From an uncultured Prevotellaceae bacterium (GTDB taxonomy: Bacteria; Bacteroidota; Bacteroidia; Bacteroidales; Bacteroidaceae), in NCBI GenBank assembly GCA_946410305.1, contig CAMJZV010000001.1, positions 269,391-333,390 on the forward strand: 64,000 nt of DNA, given 5' to 3'. Below are positions 51,517-61,194 of the stretch, one piece after another. The position numbers and the translations under genes are program-made. Below the pieces are notes generated by a model. It had not been told where the DNA came from and made no database searches. It worked only from the letters and a program-made list of their open reading frames with translations. Position 1 is the first letter of the stretch; every line of letters starts with the position of its first letter.

Positions 51517-53925
51517 TCAATAGAGTATATATTCGTTATTGGCCTTTGTCGACAGTGTATAGACATTAGCCTCCTGCGTCTTCTTCAGTCCCTTGCCCTT
51601 CAGCGGGGTGTTAGAGCGTAGCTTACAGATGCCTCCCAGCTTCGAACGGACGACGGCCTTGACGAGTTTTCCGTCTTTCCAGTCGATGTCTATCTCATAA
51701 CCGCCACGAGCCACTAAGCCTTTCACACTTCCGTCTTTCCATACAGCAGGAAGAGCGGGCAACAGATAGATATAGCCGTCATAACTCTGCATCAGCATCT
51801 CCGCAATACCAGCTGTACAGCCGAAGTTACCATCAATCTGGAAAGGCGGATGCGCATCAAACATATTCGGATAGGTACCTCCCGTCTGTTTGACAGCACC
51901 AAAGATCAAGAAAGTGTCGGCAGTGAGTGTCAACTGGTCTTTGATAAGCTTGTAGGCGCGTTCACCATCCAGCAGACGGGCCCACGAGCAGACCTTCCAA
52001 CCCATACTCCATCCTGTCGACACGTCGCCACGGGCCTCCAATGACTTACGGGCTGCATTCCACAAATCAGGGGTACGTGTAGGCGTAATCTGATAGGAAG
52101 GATATAAACCATAAAGATGCGAGAAATGACGGTGATCATCCTTTGGGTCATCCAGGTCGTCCAGCCACTCCTGCAACTGTCCCCACTTACCAATCTGCAT
52201 GGGAGGCAGCTGCTTTAGTTGATAGTTGATAGTTGATAGTGTAGAGTTGTTGTCACCTAAGATTTTTGCAGCCTCAAGCACATTGGTATAGAGTTCTGTC
52301 ACTATCTGATTGTCCATCGTTACGCCAGCGTCCAAAGGTGTGGGACGACCTTTGCCGCCATGTTCAGGAGACTCCCCAGGACATACGACGAGCCACCCCT
52401 TGGTGGGATGCTTGACAAGTGTTTGCGTAAAGAAGCGGGCAGCATCCAGCATGATGGGATAATACTGGCGAAGGAAGTCCTTGTCGCCTGTATAAAGATA
52501 GTGTTCCCACAGATGGCGACAGAGCCAGGCGGCACCCATCGGCCATAAGCCTGTCTGTGCACGATCCACAGGTCCTGTGATGCGCCATTGGTCTGTGTTG
52601 TGGTGCAATACCCAGCCTCCCACACCATACATATCGCGAGCTGTCACCTTGCCTTGCTCGTATATCTCGCGGATGAGTTTGAACAATGGCTCGTTCATCT
52701 CCGTCAGGTTACACACCTCTGACGGCCAGTAGTTCATCTCCAGATTGATGTTCGTCGTGTATTTCGAATCCCAGGAGGGGAACATTTTGTCATTCCAAAT
52801 GCCCTGCAGGTTGGCAGGATTCATATTGCCAGGCTGTGAACTACTGATGAGCAGATAACGTCCGAATTGGAAATAGGTAGCCACAAGGTAATTGTCAGCG
52901 AAAGAATCGCTGACCACACTGAAACGCTCGATACGCTTATTCATGGGAACGTTGGCATATTTGTCCTCGCCCAGATTCAGCTTTACACGATCGTAGTACT
53001 TATGATACGTCTTTTCGTGCTGAGCCTTCAGCTCTTCATAGCCCAATGCCATAGCTTTGTACAGACGCTCCTTCGACTGAGCTACCTCATCGCCAGTAAT
53101 ATCTTTGTAATTCTTTACGTTTGTGCCAATGGTGAGATATATCGTTGCTTCGTCGGCTCCTACAACGCTGATATTACCATTCGAACCACTTTGTTTGCCA
53201 CCCTTCGTCTGAACAGCCATACGTCCCATGTAGCGTACCTTGCCCTTCAGTCCCTCATGTTTGGAAGAAACGCCTTGCAGATAGGCGGTAGCAAATTCTT
53301 CATTCTTCATTCTTAATTCTTCACTTCCAATGAGTGGATTCTCATGAGGTGTGGTCATATTAGCAGTGAACGTGATTTTTCCCTTCTCACTTGCCGTCAG
53401 ATGGATGGCAATGACATGGTTGCCGCCAAGTGGTGTGATCACTTCACGCTCATACCTCACACCGTCCACCTCGTAGCGGACAACGGTTCTCCCGTTGTCT
53501 AAATCCAAAAACCGTTCATAGTTCTTATAGTCCGCATGTCCCGGCATCGCAATATACAGGTCGCCGAAGGGTTGGTATGGCATACCCATATTCTGACCAG
53601 CAGCATTAGGCATCACCTTCGCATTCGCCAAGTCCTGAGCCTCCTTGAATTTCCCTTCAAAGATCAACCGACGCACCTCTGGCAATGCCTCTTTCGCATT
53701 GGGATTGACGACATTATTAGGTTGTCCTGCCCAAATAGTCTCTTCATTCAGTTGGATATGCTCCACAGCAGGTGTGCCAAATACCATACCACCAATCACG
53801 CCATTACCTACAGGCAATGCTTGTGTCCAGGTCTGTGCAGGACGATCATACCACAGTCTATATTCAATGCATAATGCATAATGCGTAATGCATAATGACA
53901 GTGCCGTTAAGAAAAGTCTTTTCAT
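51517..53925 (-). CDS. GH95 enzyme, candidate alpha-L-galactosidase (BT1010-like)
   Basis: The protein is 802 aa with a signal peptide ([19 protein letters not shown]) whose end is built from a tgcataa simple repeat. GH95 features are clear: [14 protein letters not shown] at the start, [20 protein letters not shown] with the likely catalytic Glu, and [11 protein letters not shown] with the catalytic Asp region. GH95 includes alpha-L-fucosidases and alpha-L-galactosidases; RG-II side chain A ends in alpha-L-galactose, so that activity is preferred. Three different simple repeats are inserted in frame (signal peptide, [19 protein letters not shown]). It overlaps the CE19 gene's stop by 4 bases. 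Confidence 0.87.
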   Translation of the reverse strand: MKRLFLTALSLCITHYALCIEYRLWYDRPAQTWTQALPVGNGVIGGMVFGTPAVEHIQLNEETIWAGQPNNVVNPNAKEALPEVRRLIFEGKFKEAQDLANAKVMPNAAGQNMGMPYQPFGDLYIAMPGHADYKNYERFLDLDNGRTVVRYEVDGVRYEREVITPLGGNHVIAIHLTASEKGKITFTANMTTPHENPLIGSEELRMKNEEFATAYLQGVSSKHEGLKGKVRYMGRMAVQTKGGKQSGSNGNISVVGADEATIYLTIGTNVKNYKDITGDEVAQSKERLYKAMALGYEELKAQHEKTYHKYYDRVKLNLGEDKYANVPMNKRIERFSVVSDSFADNYLVATYFQFGRYLLISSSQPGNMNPANLQGIWNDKMFPSWDSKYTTNINLEMNYWPSEVCNLTEMNEPLFKLIREIYEQGKVTARDMYGVGGWVLHHNTDQWRITGPVDRAQTGLWPMGAAWLCRHLWEHYLYTGDKDFLRQYYPIMLDAARFFTQTLVKHPTKGWLVVCPGESPEHGGKGRPTPLDAGVTMDNQIVTELYTNVLEAAKILGDNNSTLSTINYQLKQLPPMQIGKWGQLQEWLDDLDDPKDDHRHFSHLYGLYPSYQITPTRTPDLWNAARKSLEARGDVSTGWSMGWKVCSWARLLDGERAYKLIKDQLTLTADTFLIFGAVKQTGGTYPNMFDAHPPFQIDGNFGCTAGIAEMLMQSYDGYIYLLPALPAVWKDGSVKGLVARGGYEIDIDWKDGKLVKAVVRSKLGGICKLRSNTPLKGKGLKKTQEANVYTLSTKANNEYILY
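52216..52248. repeat. in-frame gttgata tandem repeat in the GH95 gene
   Basis: Three units of gttgatagttgata plus a degenerate unit encode [12 protein letters not shown] in a surface region of the barrel. This kind of repeat is also common between Bacteroidota genes. Confidence 0.75.
53297..53328. repeat. in-frame attcttc tandem repeat in the GH95 gene
   Basis: ttcttcattcttcattctta-type units encode [10 protein letters not shown] in the N-terminal beta domain. Confidence 0.7.
53867..53897. repeat. tgcataa tandem repeat forming part of the GH95 signal peptide
   Basis: Four units of atgcataatgc, one with a single change, encode the ITHYALC part of the signal peptide near the 5' end of the gene. 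Confidence 0.75.
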
Positions 53926-55217
53926 TTGTAGAGAGATTTGAGTTGTTCGTCAGGTTCTATCTCTATCTTACTCTCATCAAGCATCGTACGATCGAGTCCA
54001 AAAACATCAATGAAGAAGTCATAGACGGCATTGCGTTTGTTCTCGCGGAAGTCGTGTCGTTCGTTGGGCAGATGCACATTACGCACCTGCTCCTTGGCAC
54101 CATAGAAGCCGTATATACGTTGCAGGTATGGGAACTCCAGAGTAGGAACACTACTGGTCCAGTCGCCACCGTCACTCACAATCAGCATGGGTTTGGGAGC
54201 CATGACGGCAGCCAGTTCTGGTTCACACGTGCCACCAGCCGCAAGTTGCACGGGTTTACCACTCTCACAGGGACAACCACCATCGAAGTGCGAGGCGAGA
54301 TGTACCACAGGGGCTGAAGCTGTAACACGCTCATCCAACAACGACAACAGAACAGTATGGGTACCTCCGCCTGAGCCACCCATCACACCGACACGCTCTG
54401 GGTCAATGTCCTTGCGGTTTTTCAGCATCCAGTCAAGAAGAATATAGCCACAGGCAGCCTGATAGACATGTGCACGACTGGTATGGTGTGCCTCAGCACC
54501 CACCTCTTTCTCTGACTCGCCCCAGCCGTAGAGGTCGAAGTCTACGCAGACGGCCCCCATCCGTGCCAAAGTCCCTAAGCGTTGCTGTTCGTCTTTCCGA
54601 TAGCGCATGGGCCAGTGTCCGTCAGGGCAGACAATCAAAGCGTGCTTGCCCTTCTTCGTCGAAGCATAGATGGTGCCAAAGAGATGTTGTCCGGGTGTCA
54701 GTTCGATACAGATATTCTGTGTGGTATAACCGTCATGCTTACGGATCTTGGAGAGCAAAGGCTTTCCCAACACACATGAGTCCAGGAAAGCATCAAGCTC
54801 CAGGCGCTGGCGCACCTCACGACGCAGGCTGTCACGTCTGGCCTCCCACTCTGCCTTATTGCTATACAGCGTAGAGAGGTAGTCGAGCATCTGTCGTCCT
54901 TCTTCCTCATGGCGACGGGGATACTCATAGCGTTTAATCTTATACACGTTGCCAGACTGTTTCCACCAGTTCCAGTCGAAGTGCTTACAGATATTATCAA
55001 GCGTCTGCTCCAGCGAATAGGGACGGATACGGAAATCGGCATACGGAAGTACGACACCTGCCGTATCGACATTCCCGTCGAATTTGAATCTCACGTCAAA
55101 GCGTTTTGCCACATCCCTCATCACGTCACTCACCGGACGGCGGAACTGGTTCTCGTAGGTCTGTGCCGTGGTTTCCATTGCCAGTAGCATCACGGCTATC
55201 ATGAATATTTTTCTCAT
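53922..55217 (-). CDS. CE19 pectin methylesterase-like alpha/beta hydrolase with STN-like N-domain (BT1017-like)
   Basis: The protein is 431 aa with a signal peptide ([19 protein letters not shown]). Residues ~25-97 resemble a secretin/TonB short N-terminal domain ([17 protein letters not shown]-like, [14 protein letters not shown]). Residues ~140-420 form an alpha/beta hydrolase with nucleophile Ser282 in MGGSGGGTH and a probable catalytic His in NERHDF. BT1017, founder of CE19, removes methyl esters from the RG-II-linked galacturonan. It overlaps both neighbours by 4 bases. It releases methanol in the periplasm, which is distinct from the methyl ethers proposed for the cytoplasmic B12 system. 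Confidence 0.8.
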   Translation of the reverse strand: MRKIFMIAVMLLAMETTAQTYENQFRRPVSDVMRDVAKRFDVRFKFDGNVDTAGVVLPYADFRIRPYSLEQTLDNICKHFDWNWWKQSGNVYKIKRYEYPRRHEEEGRQMLDYLSTLYSNKAEWEARRDSLRREVRQRLELDAFLDSCVLGKPLLSKIRKHDGYTTQNICIELTPGQHLFGTIYASTKKGKHALIVCPDGHWPMRYRKDEQQRLGTLARMGAVCVDFDLYGWGESEKEVGAEAHHTSRAHVYQAACGYILLDWMLKNRKDIDPERVGVMGGSGGGTHTVLLSLLDERVTASAPVVHLASHFDGGCPCESGKPVQLAAGGTCEPELAAVMAPKPMLIVSDGGDWTSSVPTLEFPYLQRIYGFYGAKEQVRNVHLPNERHDFRENKRNAVYDFFIDVFGLDRTMLDESKIEIEPDEQLKSLYK

Positions 55218-58200
55218 TTGTATGTCAGTTTTCCTATGTCCTGGCGATTAGCCACCACTTTCCCGTCAACCATCAGCGTCAGTCCGCTGCCCTGATGATA
55301 GCGTTGTCCATCCTTATCCCAGATGATGGTCAGTATATGACCACGATAGTTCACACCGTCCAGACAGAAGTAGTTCCATTTGTCTTGCGGCACGAGGGGG
55401 TTCACCACGATACTGCCGTCTTCTTGAGGACGCAGTCCCACGATTCCTGTAATCATCAGGTCGTTGAACGTCGAGTGGTTATAATAACGGCTACGCTCAC
55501 GGTCACCCATCAGCCATGCTCCGTTCTTCTCATCAAGATACTCCCCGATATAGGGTCGTCCACGGTGGTGCTGCGACTCCACATAGAGCTCCATCTGGCG
55601 GAAGAACACCCCATCAAGCCCATTAGACCCATTAGTCCCATTCAAATAGTTCCCCAGCGCTGTTAGCGTCTGTGAGGTAGCAAAGGGCCATATGGCACCA
55701 TCCCACTCACACTTCCCCACTCCATGACTGCGGAACAGTGGATGACGGCGCTCTGCGGTTGTCAGTCCATAAGGAGCCGAGAATCCCTGTTCATCTGTCA
55801 GCTGCTCCCATGCCACATCATACTGGGAGGATGACGGCAGATTAAAATACCAAGGAATATAACCTATCGCCTCACGGACAGCAGCAGAGGTGTCGCCACG
55901 CAAGGTCTCAAAGAACTGGTGGTCCTTGTTCCATAGCTTCGTCTCTACCAGTTGTCGTAACGTATCTGCCTTCAACTCATAGTCCGTTGCCTTGGCAGTT
56001 TCTCCCGTCATACGGTTCATGACGGCAAGAGCCTTGGCATTGCCAAACATATAACTATTGATGGTGGGACGCGCATATTGCTTCTTACGTCCACCACTGA
56101 TACTTTCCTCCATACCGTCCTGTACGTCGCCCTGCCAGTAGAGTCCGCTCGCCAGACGGTTGGTACGTTCCCAACGGGCATATTCCTCTTCCAGTCTGGG
56201 TTTCAGTCCGAAAAGGAAATCATTGTCGCCCTGTACCTTCCACATCTCCAGGACAGCAGCAGGATTCCACGACGAGAACTTATTCATCTTCGTCATCGCC
56301 TGTCCGTCATTGCCATAGTACCACGTACGCAGTATCTGGTGCAGATAGGTGGTATCCCTCAGCCAACGGCTCTCCATCACATGATGGCCGATAGCACAGG
56401 CAATCAGGTTATAGCGGTCGGCATAGGAACGCTGCACGAGGAATTCCGTCATACCATAGCCCACAGGAGTCCGCTTGATATGCTTGCGCAAGGTCCACCA
56501 GCGGTAGTAGTACATCTCCTTGAAGTTCTCCTGCGGACAGTCGAACAGGGGGATATTCCTACGCATCCATTCCGACGATTGCGCATTGGGGATGGTGGTG
56601 ACGATATTCTCGTCCTCCATCGTATTGAAGTGTTCTGCATAGTGGGCATAGTCATCATAGTCGAGGACAGCGGTAACACTGCCGTCTACAGGACGGGAAA
56701 CAACATTTGCGATGGCGAACGAGGCCTCCGGATTGCTCTCATCGGCACGGGGCATATCAAAGTCCTGGTCGGCAGGTGTATTGATATCGGGTTTGTCGAA
56801 AGGCATTCCCGTACGGAACACGATACGACTGATGCTCTCCACGGGTGTATCAAACTGTCGTTCACAGGCTTTCTTACCGTTCAGGTAATAGACGGCACGA
56901 TGCAACGAGGTGGAAAGGACTGCCTTGATATGATAGGTCGTACCTGGCTCATAGTGCTTGAGCAGAGTACCGTATCTGGCACCACCCTTCACACGGATGA
57001 CTCCCGTAGAGTCTACCACGATACGGGAACACACATTCCCTGCATCGTCCACGAACTCGACATCCAGCTCCCCATAGCTATTCTGAGCCGTCTTCAGGTC
57101 AAACTCCACTTCCAGTTCCTTGGTATTGGGAATCATGCGCTCCACCTTCGCATAGTCGTAGGGATCGCAGTCGCTCAGTTGTAGCCACTCTCCCTGAAGA
57201 GAAACAGGAGCCCACTGGGGAGAATAGAGGTTCCAGTCTGTCAGCTGCGACAGCGTCGAAAACTGACTGAACGAACCATTGGCATGGGTGGTTGCTTCCA
57301 TCCGAACTGGTACGGGGATACGACTCACCCACATATCCTCTTTATTATTGGAATAGGTAACCCATAAATCTGAGGTGAGAGGTGAGGGGTGAGAGGTGAG
57401 AGACTCATTGTTCTCAATGCCGCGGACATACTGGGGACCATAACTCTTATACTGGCCGCCATGGCGCAGAGGTGTCACCTCGCCATTGACAAGACTCAGC
57501 GTCGTATAGTCAAGTCCGTCCTGACTGAGTGAGATGGCAAGGGGCCAGCGATATTCCGACGGGTTATAGACAGTGGCATAGGTACCATCCGACAAGCGCT
57601 GTCCCCATATCTTCGCATTTGAATTAACGAAGCCAGGAGCACGGTCGCAGCCCAGTTTTCCATTGACATCCTGCAAGCGCCACGTATGACCTCCATCGGC
57701 AGAGATACTCGTGACGGCATGTTTCCACAGCGCTACCTTCCTGCCGTCAGGCAACGTATAGCCGCTGAATGCCTTGTAAGGTTTGTCTAATGGAATGATA
57801 GGATCGTTGCGGTCAGTCTCTTCCACCCACTGCATCCTTTGCATGGGGTCGGCAAGCATAGCATCAACGGCAGCTACAAAACCTTTGTCCTTCGATTTCT
57901 TATAATACGGATAGTCCGTGTTCTTCTCACTAAAGCCGTGGTTATAATAGACGAAGTAGATAGGTCCGAAAGAGCCGTCTTTCTTAATCTCACGCACCAC
58001 CCTACCGATACCGTTGCCGTCGTTAGGGTCGTCCTTAATGGTCAGGCAGATGCCGTAGTTGCCAGTAGCAAGCAGTTTGCCGTTGGGTGCGGCAAACCAT
58101 CCCACCCTTTGGTGCATCACTGCCTTCAGGTTGTGGGCAGGTGGAAAGTTTCTGCCTTCCTTTGTCCATCCCTCTGGCACGTTATATTCGGGAAACAACT

Positions 58201-59374
58201 CCACAGGCTCACTCCACGTATAGCCGTCCTCTGAGGTCTGCAGCATCGTCTTGCCTGGTGCCTCGTGTTCATGACGAGGGTCTGTCAAGTAGTGCATATA
58301 GAACTTACCGTTCCAGTATGCCATCATCGGCTGGTGGTTATAGGTCCAAGGCGTTGCCCCTCGCATCGTCTGGATGGTATGTACACCCACCACTGGTTTC
58401 AGTCCACCGTCATGTCGTTCCGGACGGGCAATCGTCTTGCCACTGTAGTGTACCACATCACGGTTATACTTGATGAGTCCCTCCACCAACTTCTCATCCG
58501 CCATGAATACCGTTCCGTGTTTATGACCTACGGGGAAACTAACGGTTCCCGTCTGGTTCTGGAAGGTCTTGAAGTCCTTGGTACGATGAGCACCATATAT
58601 CTTATGCTGGTAAGAGTCGTAGTAGATATACCACCAGTCGCCCACCTTTGCCGTTGACGGTCCTTCCGTGAACGACTCCGTAAAAGGCTCTGAAGCTGGG
58701 CTCCACGGACCATAGGGCGACTTGGCAAACGCCACCTTGATATTGCGCATCGGACGGGAGTTGTCCTTTACCACCATCACATAGTCACCTTTACCCCGTT
58801 TCACCAGCGTGGCATCGATGGCTGAGAAGTCCGGGTCGTAAAAGAGCTTTGCCTTCGAGAAGGTCTTGAAGTCCTTCGTCGTCATATAATACAGGCGGTG
58901 GTTGTTCTTATGGTCTTCCTGATAGTCAGGGAACTTCCCTGGCACGCACGACGCCCAGACAATCAAATACTGCTTCTTCACATCGTCATAGAACAATTCC
59001 GGAGCCCAGGTGTTTACTGTCGACTCCTCCATCCCAGTAGAGATAAACCGCTGTGTGGTCCAATGGATCAGATCCTTCGACGATGCATAGCCGAAGCCTC
59101 TGTCTCCACGCCACGAACTGGTCCATACCAAATGGAACGTACCGTCAGGACCTTTGACGACAGATGGGTCGCGCATCACCTTCTGCACGCCGACCTCAGG
59201 GCGCAGGAACACGCCCTGGATGGAGTCCCATTTTATACCATCATAGCTATATATGAATCGCAAGCCCTCTGTGGCAGGCTCGTGGAATGATGTCGACACA
59301 TAGATATCCTTCGCCTCAAGAGAAAGCGCCAGACACCATGCCCATACAAAAAATAGCAGTTTTCGTTTGTACAT
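55214..59374 (-). CDS. multimodular GH43-like / GH143 / GH142 enzyme (BT1020-related)
   Basis: The protein is 1386 aa with a signal peptide (MYKRKLLFFVWAWCLALSLEA). Residues ~22-305 form a five-bladed GH43-like propeller with the expected acids Asp69 (MRDPSV), Asp187 (AIDATL) and Glu237 (TEGPS). Residues ~315-730 resemble GH143, the Dha hydrolase propeller. A jelly-roll (~745-890) precedes a helical barrel (~930-1386) resembling GH142, a beta-L-arabinofuranosidase. GH143 plus GH142 removes the arabinose-Dha side chain D of RG-II, as in BT1020. The GH43-like module may be an extra activity. Two simple repeats are in frame (SLTSHPSPLTS, NGTNGSNGLDG). It is the first gene of the - operon. Confidence 0.8.
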   Translation of the reverse strand: MYKRKLLFFVWAWCLALSLEAKDIYVSTSFHEPATEGLRFIYSYDGIKWDSIQGVFLRPEVGVQKVMRDPSVVKGPDGTFHLVWTSSWRGDRGFGYASSKDLIHWTTQRFISTGMEESTVNTWAPELFYDDVKKQYLIVWASCVPGKFPDYQEDHKNNHRLYYMTTKDFKTFSKAKLFYDPDFSAIDATLVKRGKGDYVMVVKDNSRPMRNIKVAFAKSPYGPWSPASEPFTESFTEGPSTAKVGDWWYIYYDSYQHKIYGAHRTKDFKTFQNQTGTVSFPVGHKHGTVFMADEKLVEGLIKYNRDVVHYSGKTIARPERHDGGLKPVVGVHTIQTMRGATPWTYNHQPMMAYWNGKFYMHYLTDPRHEHEAPGKTMLQTSEDGYTWSEPVELFPEYNVPEGWTKEGRNFPPAHNLKAVMHQRVGWFAAPNGKLLATGNYGICLTIKDDPNDGNGIGRVVREIKKDGSFGPIYFVYYNHGFSEKNTDYPYYKKSKDKGFVAAVDAMLADPMQRMQWVEETDRNDPIIPLDKPYKAFSGYTLPDGRKVALWKHAVTSISADGGHTWRLQDVNGKLGCDRAPGFVNSNAKIWGQRLSDGTYATVYNPSEYRWPLAISLSQDGLDYTTLSLVNGEVTPLRHGGQYKSYGPQYVRGIENNESLTSHPSPLTSDLWVTYSNNKEDMWVSRIPVPVRMEATTHANGSFSQFSTLSQLTDWNLYSPQWAPVSLQGEWLQLSDCDPYDYAKVERMIPNTKELEVEFDLKTAQNSYGELDVEFVDDAGNVCSRIVVDSTGVIRVKGGARYGTLLKHYEPGTTYHIKAVLSTSLHRAVYYLNGKKACERQFDTPVESISRIVFRTGMPFDKPDINTPADQDFDMPRADESNPEASFAIANVVSRPVDGSVTAVLDYDDYAHYAEHFNTMEDENIVTTIPNAQSSEWMRRNIPLFDCPQENFKEMYYYRWWTLRKHIKRTPVGYGMTEFLVQRSYADRYNLIACAIGHHVMESRWLRDTTYLHQILRTWYYGNDGQAMTKMNKFSSWNPAAVLEMWKVQGDNDFLFGLKPRLEEEYARWERTNRLASGLYWQGDVQDGMEESISGGRKKQYARPTINSYMFGNAKALAVMNRMTGETAKATDYELKADTLRQLVETKLWNKDHQFFETLRGDTSAAVREAIGYIPWYFNLPSSSQYDVAWEQLTDEQGFSAPYGLTTAERRHPLFRSHGVGKCEWDGAIWPFATSQTLTALGNYLNGTNGSNGLDGVFFRQMELYVESQHHRGRPYIGEYLDEKNGAWLMGDRERSRYYNHSTFNDLMITGIVGLRPQEDGSIVVNPLVPQDKWNYFCLDGVNYRGHILTIIWDKDGQRYHQGSGLTLMVDGKVVANRQDIGKLTYK
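55609..55649. repeat. in-frame cccatta tandem repeat in the GH142 module
   Basis: Units of cccattaga/cccattagt encode NGTNGSNGLDG in a loop of the C-terminal barrel. Confidence 0.7.
57370..57405. repeat. in-frame gaggtgag tandem repeat
   Basis: gaggtgagaggtgagg units encode SLTSHPSPLTS at the end of the GH143 propeller. Same family as the repeat at 16078-16113, in a gene on the other strand. Confidence 0.75.
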
Positions 59375-59399
59375 AGTTTAAGTAGTTTCGTTTGCTTGG

Positions 59400-59431
59400 C
59401 AAAGGTACACATTTTATTTCTAACTTGCAAA
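59400..59431 (-). promoter_or_regulatory. Bacteroidota promoter for the six-gene - strand operon
   Basis: On the - strand TTTG (59431-59428) is followed after exactly 20 bases by TACCTTTG (59407-59400). This is a full match to the -33/-7 consensus of the phylum. The ATG at 59374 is about 25 bases downstream of the -7 box, leaving a leader of roughly 20 bases. Confidence 0.75.
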
Positions 59432-59447
59432 TTTGGATAGAACAAAA

Positions 59448-59530
59448 ATCTGCGAGATCTGCGCTATCTGCGAGAAATACACACCACGCGGAAATTATTA
59501 TCTCTCGCAGATCTCGCTGATTACGCAGAT
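59448..59530. repeat. long imperfect inverted repeat built from atctgcg units
   Basis: Left part atctgcgagatctgcg... and right part ...tctcgctgattacgcagat are inverted versions of the same unit, able to form a long stem with a ~25-base loop. Such units are frequent between genes in this phylum. It lies between the toxin-antitoxin zone and the operon promoter. Confidence 0.6.
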
Positions 59531-59564
59531 ATTGATTAGGGGCTCAGTTAGTCCGAGGAGAAAC

Positions 59565-59605
59565 AAGAAAAGTGGCGACAGCCTTGCGCCATCGCCACTT
59601 TTCTT
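59565..59605 (-). terminator. strong hairpin terminator after the PIN gene
   Basis: aagaaaagtggcga and tcgccacttttctt are perfect 14-bp arms with a 13-base loop. On the - strand the stem ends in a T-rich tract (cttttcttgttt), 2 bases after the PIN stop codon. The gtggcga core recurs in the three repeats at 60348, 61111 and 61989. Confidence 0.75.
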
Positions 59606-59607
59606 AG

Positions 59608-60063
59608 TTATTCGTTAGATTCGTGAAATTCGTGGTTTGACTTGTTGATATCAACCAGTGAGATAAACTCATCCAAATCACAAACAGGAATCTCGGAAGC
59701 CGTAAAATCTTTCTTATTGCGTGTAACAATACAATCGGCATCAACAGTCATTGCTGAACAATATTGTAGTGCATCCTCGAAATCAGTAAACCCTGAGTCA
59801 AGCGCATCTCTTACAACTGCAGCATCAACAGTGGTGGGAGTACACATCTCACAGAGCAAGTCAATAGCTTCAAAGATATCCAGGGTACTCATTTTGCGAG
59901 TTTCCATCAGATAACTGGCAGTCCCAAGCGAAAGTGAAGAACAATAGAGTTTTATCTGCCCCCTATCGCCCATGTTAAATATACGCATCACGTTGGGAAA
60001 CCACGGATAGCGTTCACATAACAGGTCGATAACAATGTTCGCATCAACAAATACGCGCTTCAT
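59608..60063 (-). CDS. PIN-domain ribonuclease, VapC-like toxin
   Basis: The protein is 151 aa. The PIN acidic residues are visible in FVDANIVIDLL at the start, DFEDALQY (~residues 94-101) and TRNKKDF (~114-120). PIN toxins cut RNA with bound magnesium or manganese. The start overlaps the 89-aa gene upstream by 4 bases, the usual antitoxin-toxin order. The C-terminal NHEFHESNE is encoded by an attcgtgaaattcgtgg-type intergenic repeat that has run into the reading frame, so the original stop may have been earlier. Confidence 0.82.
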   Translation of the reverse strand: MKRVFVDANIVIDLLCERYPWFPNVMRIFNMGDRGQIKLYCSSLSLGTASYLMETRKMSTLDIFEAIDLLCEMCTPTTVDAAVVRDALDSGFTDFEDALQYCSAMTVDADCIVTRNKKDFTASEIPVCDLDEFISLVDINKSNHEFHESNE

Positions 60064-60329
60064 TTGAATCTCTCAGCCAAGTACTCTTTACGCAAGTTAT
60101 CAACTTCTTCATCAGTGGCATACCACGGATTTCCTCGCTTAAAGCGTAGCACTCTTGGGGAAATTTCTTCTGTAGCGTCAGCATCAATGCATGTTTCCCT
60201 AACAGTCCGCCTAATAGGACGCGCATGACGACGAAGTCGTTTTACATAGTGCGAAACGACCTGCAACATCTCTACGCTCATTCCGTCAAGATCTGTTGCA
60301 ATGGATGATCTGAGTTCAAGAGTTGTCAT
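60060..60329 (-). CDS. antitoxin partner of the PIN toxin
   Basis: The protein is 89 aa: a short helical N-terminus (LELRSSIATDLDGMSVEMLQ), a very basic middle (VKRLRRHARPIRRTVRE) and an acidic tail (DEEVDNLRKEYLAERF) that could bind the toxin. No DNA-binding family is certain. Translational coupling to the PIN gene supports the antitoxin call. The promoter for the pair lies in repeat copy A. Confidence 0.65.
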   Translation of the reverse strand: MTTLELRSSIATDLDGMSVEMLQVVSHYVKRLRRHARPIRRTVRETCIDADATEEISPRVLRFKRGNPWYATDEEVDNLRKEYLAERFK

Positions 60330-60347
60330 AGCTTCATATTTTTTATT

Positions 60348-60502
60348 CTTCTACGCTGCAAAGATAATCATAATTTTCGAAATGGCAAGCAAAAGAAGCA
60401 AAAAAGTGGCAACAGCCTTGCGCCATCGCCACCTTTCTTAATTATAGATCTCGAATTATAAAATTCTCGAATTCTCTAATTCTTGACTTACTTCACAACA
60501 AC
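60348..60502. repeat. intergenic repeat, copy A (terminator plus promoter)
   Basis: This 155-base unit is nearly identical to copy C at 61989-62144. On the - strand it reads: a gttgttgtgaagtaa tail, AT-rich palindromic spacer (gaattctctaattc), gtggcga-type terminator hairpin, then TATCTTTG promoter box (60366-60359). It ends the ParE gene and starts the PIN pair. Confidence 0.8.
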
Positions 60503-60819
60503 CTTATTCTTTTTGTCAGCTTATCAGGCTCTCGCCTGCTATCCCACACATCGGCAATTCTGATGGAGTCGGAACTCTCCACGTAATAGTATAGCAACTT
60601 CAGCGTCCCCACTATGTGAAAATACCGATATTCATTCTTCCTATTCCTTAGCAAGGGTTCGCGTAGCCCTGCTTTTGGATGTTTGCTTATGAGACTTATA
60701 ATGTAATTAGTGCGTTGGACAAACCTCAAAGCAGTGGTTTCACCAAACTCACCAAGTCCGTAAAGCATTTTCTTGCGCCATTCCTCCTCGGCTTGCTTAT
60801 TCCATATTACCTCAGCCAT
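60493..60819 (-). CDS. ParE/RelE-family toxin
   Basis: The protein is 108 aa with the compact RelE/ParE fold: helices EVIWNKQAEEEWRKKMLY, then FVQRTNYIISLISKHPKAG, and strands EYRYFHIVGTLKLLYYYVE, DSIRIADVWDSRREP. Family members inhibit gyrase or cut mRNA on the ribosome. The start overlaps the upstream antitoxin gene by 13 bases. Its last codons and stop lie inside repeat copy A, where the DNA resembles the end of a surface-protein gene read in another frame. Confidence 0.82.
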   Translation of the reverse strand: MAEVIWNKQAEEEWRKKMLYGLGEFGETTALRFVQRTNYIISLISKHPKAGLREPLLRNRKNEYRYFHIVGTLKLLYYYVESSDSIRIADVWDSRREPDKLTKRIRLL

Positions 60820-61094
60820 GAGAACTCTTCTTTCAACTCAGCCATCATTTGCTCATGAGTCTTATACTCTCCCCGTTCGAACTGGGCTTCTCCTTCATCG
60901 ATACGAGCCATTAGTTCCTCATGGGTGTATGGCAGGTCGCCTGCATCCATACTTTCCCAAATGGCATCCTCATCGCGTGAAGTGAGCTGCCCTAACAAGG
61001 CAACGACAAGTTCATCGATACTCAAGTTGCGCTCTTTAGCATATACTTTCGCCCGATTGTATTCTGAGGTGGGAATGGAAATCGTTGTAGTCAT
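60807..61094 (-). CDS. antitoxin partner of the ParE-like toxin
   Basis: The track starts at TTG 61118, inside the repeat; the ATG at 61094 (MTTTISIPTSEYNRAKVYAK) is preferred and gives 95 aa. The N-terminus looks like a ribbon-helix-helix DNA-binding strand and helix. The middle and C-terminus are acidic (YTHEELMARIDEGEAQFERG, MMAELKEEF), like toxin-wrapping segments. It overlaps the toxin gene by 13 bases. It probably represses its own promoter in repeat copy B. Confidence 0.72.
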   Translation of the reverse strand: MTTTISIPTSEYNRAKVYAKERNLSIDELVVALLGQLTSRDEDAIWESMDAGDLPYTHEELMARIDEGEAQFERGEYKTHEQMMAELKEEFSWLR

Positions 61095-61110
61095 GTTCTT
61101 TACTGTTTCT

Positions 61111-61190
61111 CGCTGCAAAGATAATCATAATTTTCGAAATGGCAAGCAAAAGAAGCAAAAAAGTGGCGAAGCCCTTACGAGCCTCGCCAC
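61111..61190. repeat. intergenic repeat, copy B (terminator plus promoter)
   Basis: These 80 bases are identical to 61995-62074 in copy C. They hold the gtggcgaagccc...gcctcgccac hairpin ending the GNAT gene and the TATCTTTG promoter box of the next antitoxin gene. Confidence 0.85.
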
Positions 61191-61194
61191 TTAT

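Noticed and set aside
56078-57184. 368-aa ORF on the + strand inside the GH143-GH142 gene
   Set aside because: Long antisense ORF without signal peptide or recognisable motif; the opposite strand has clear enzyme modules throughout.
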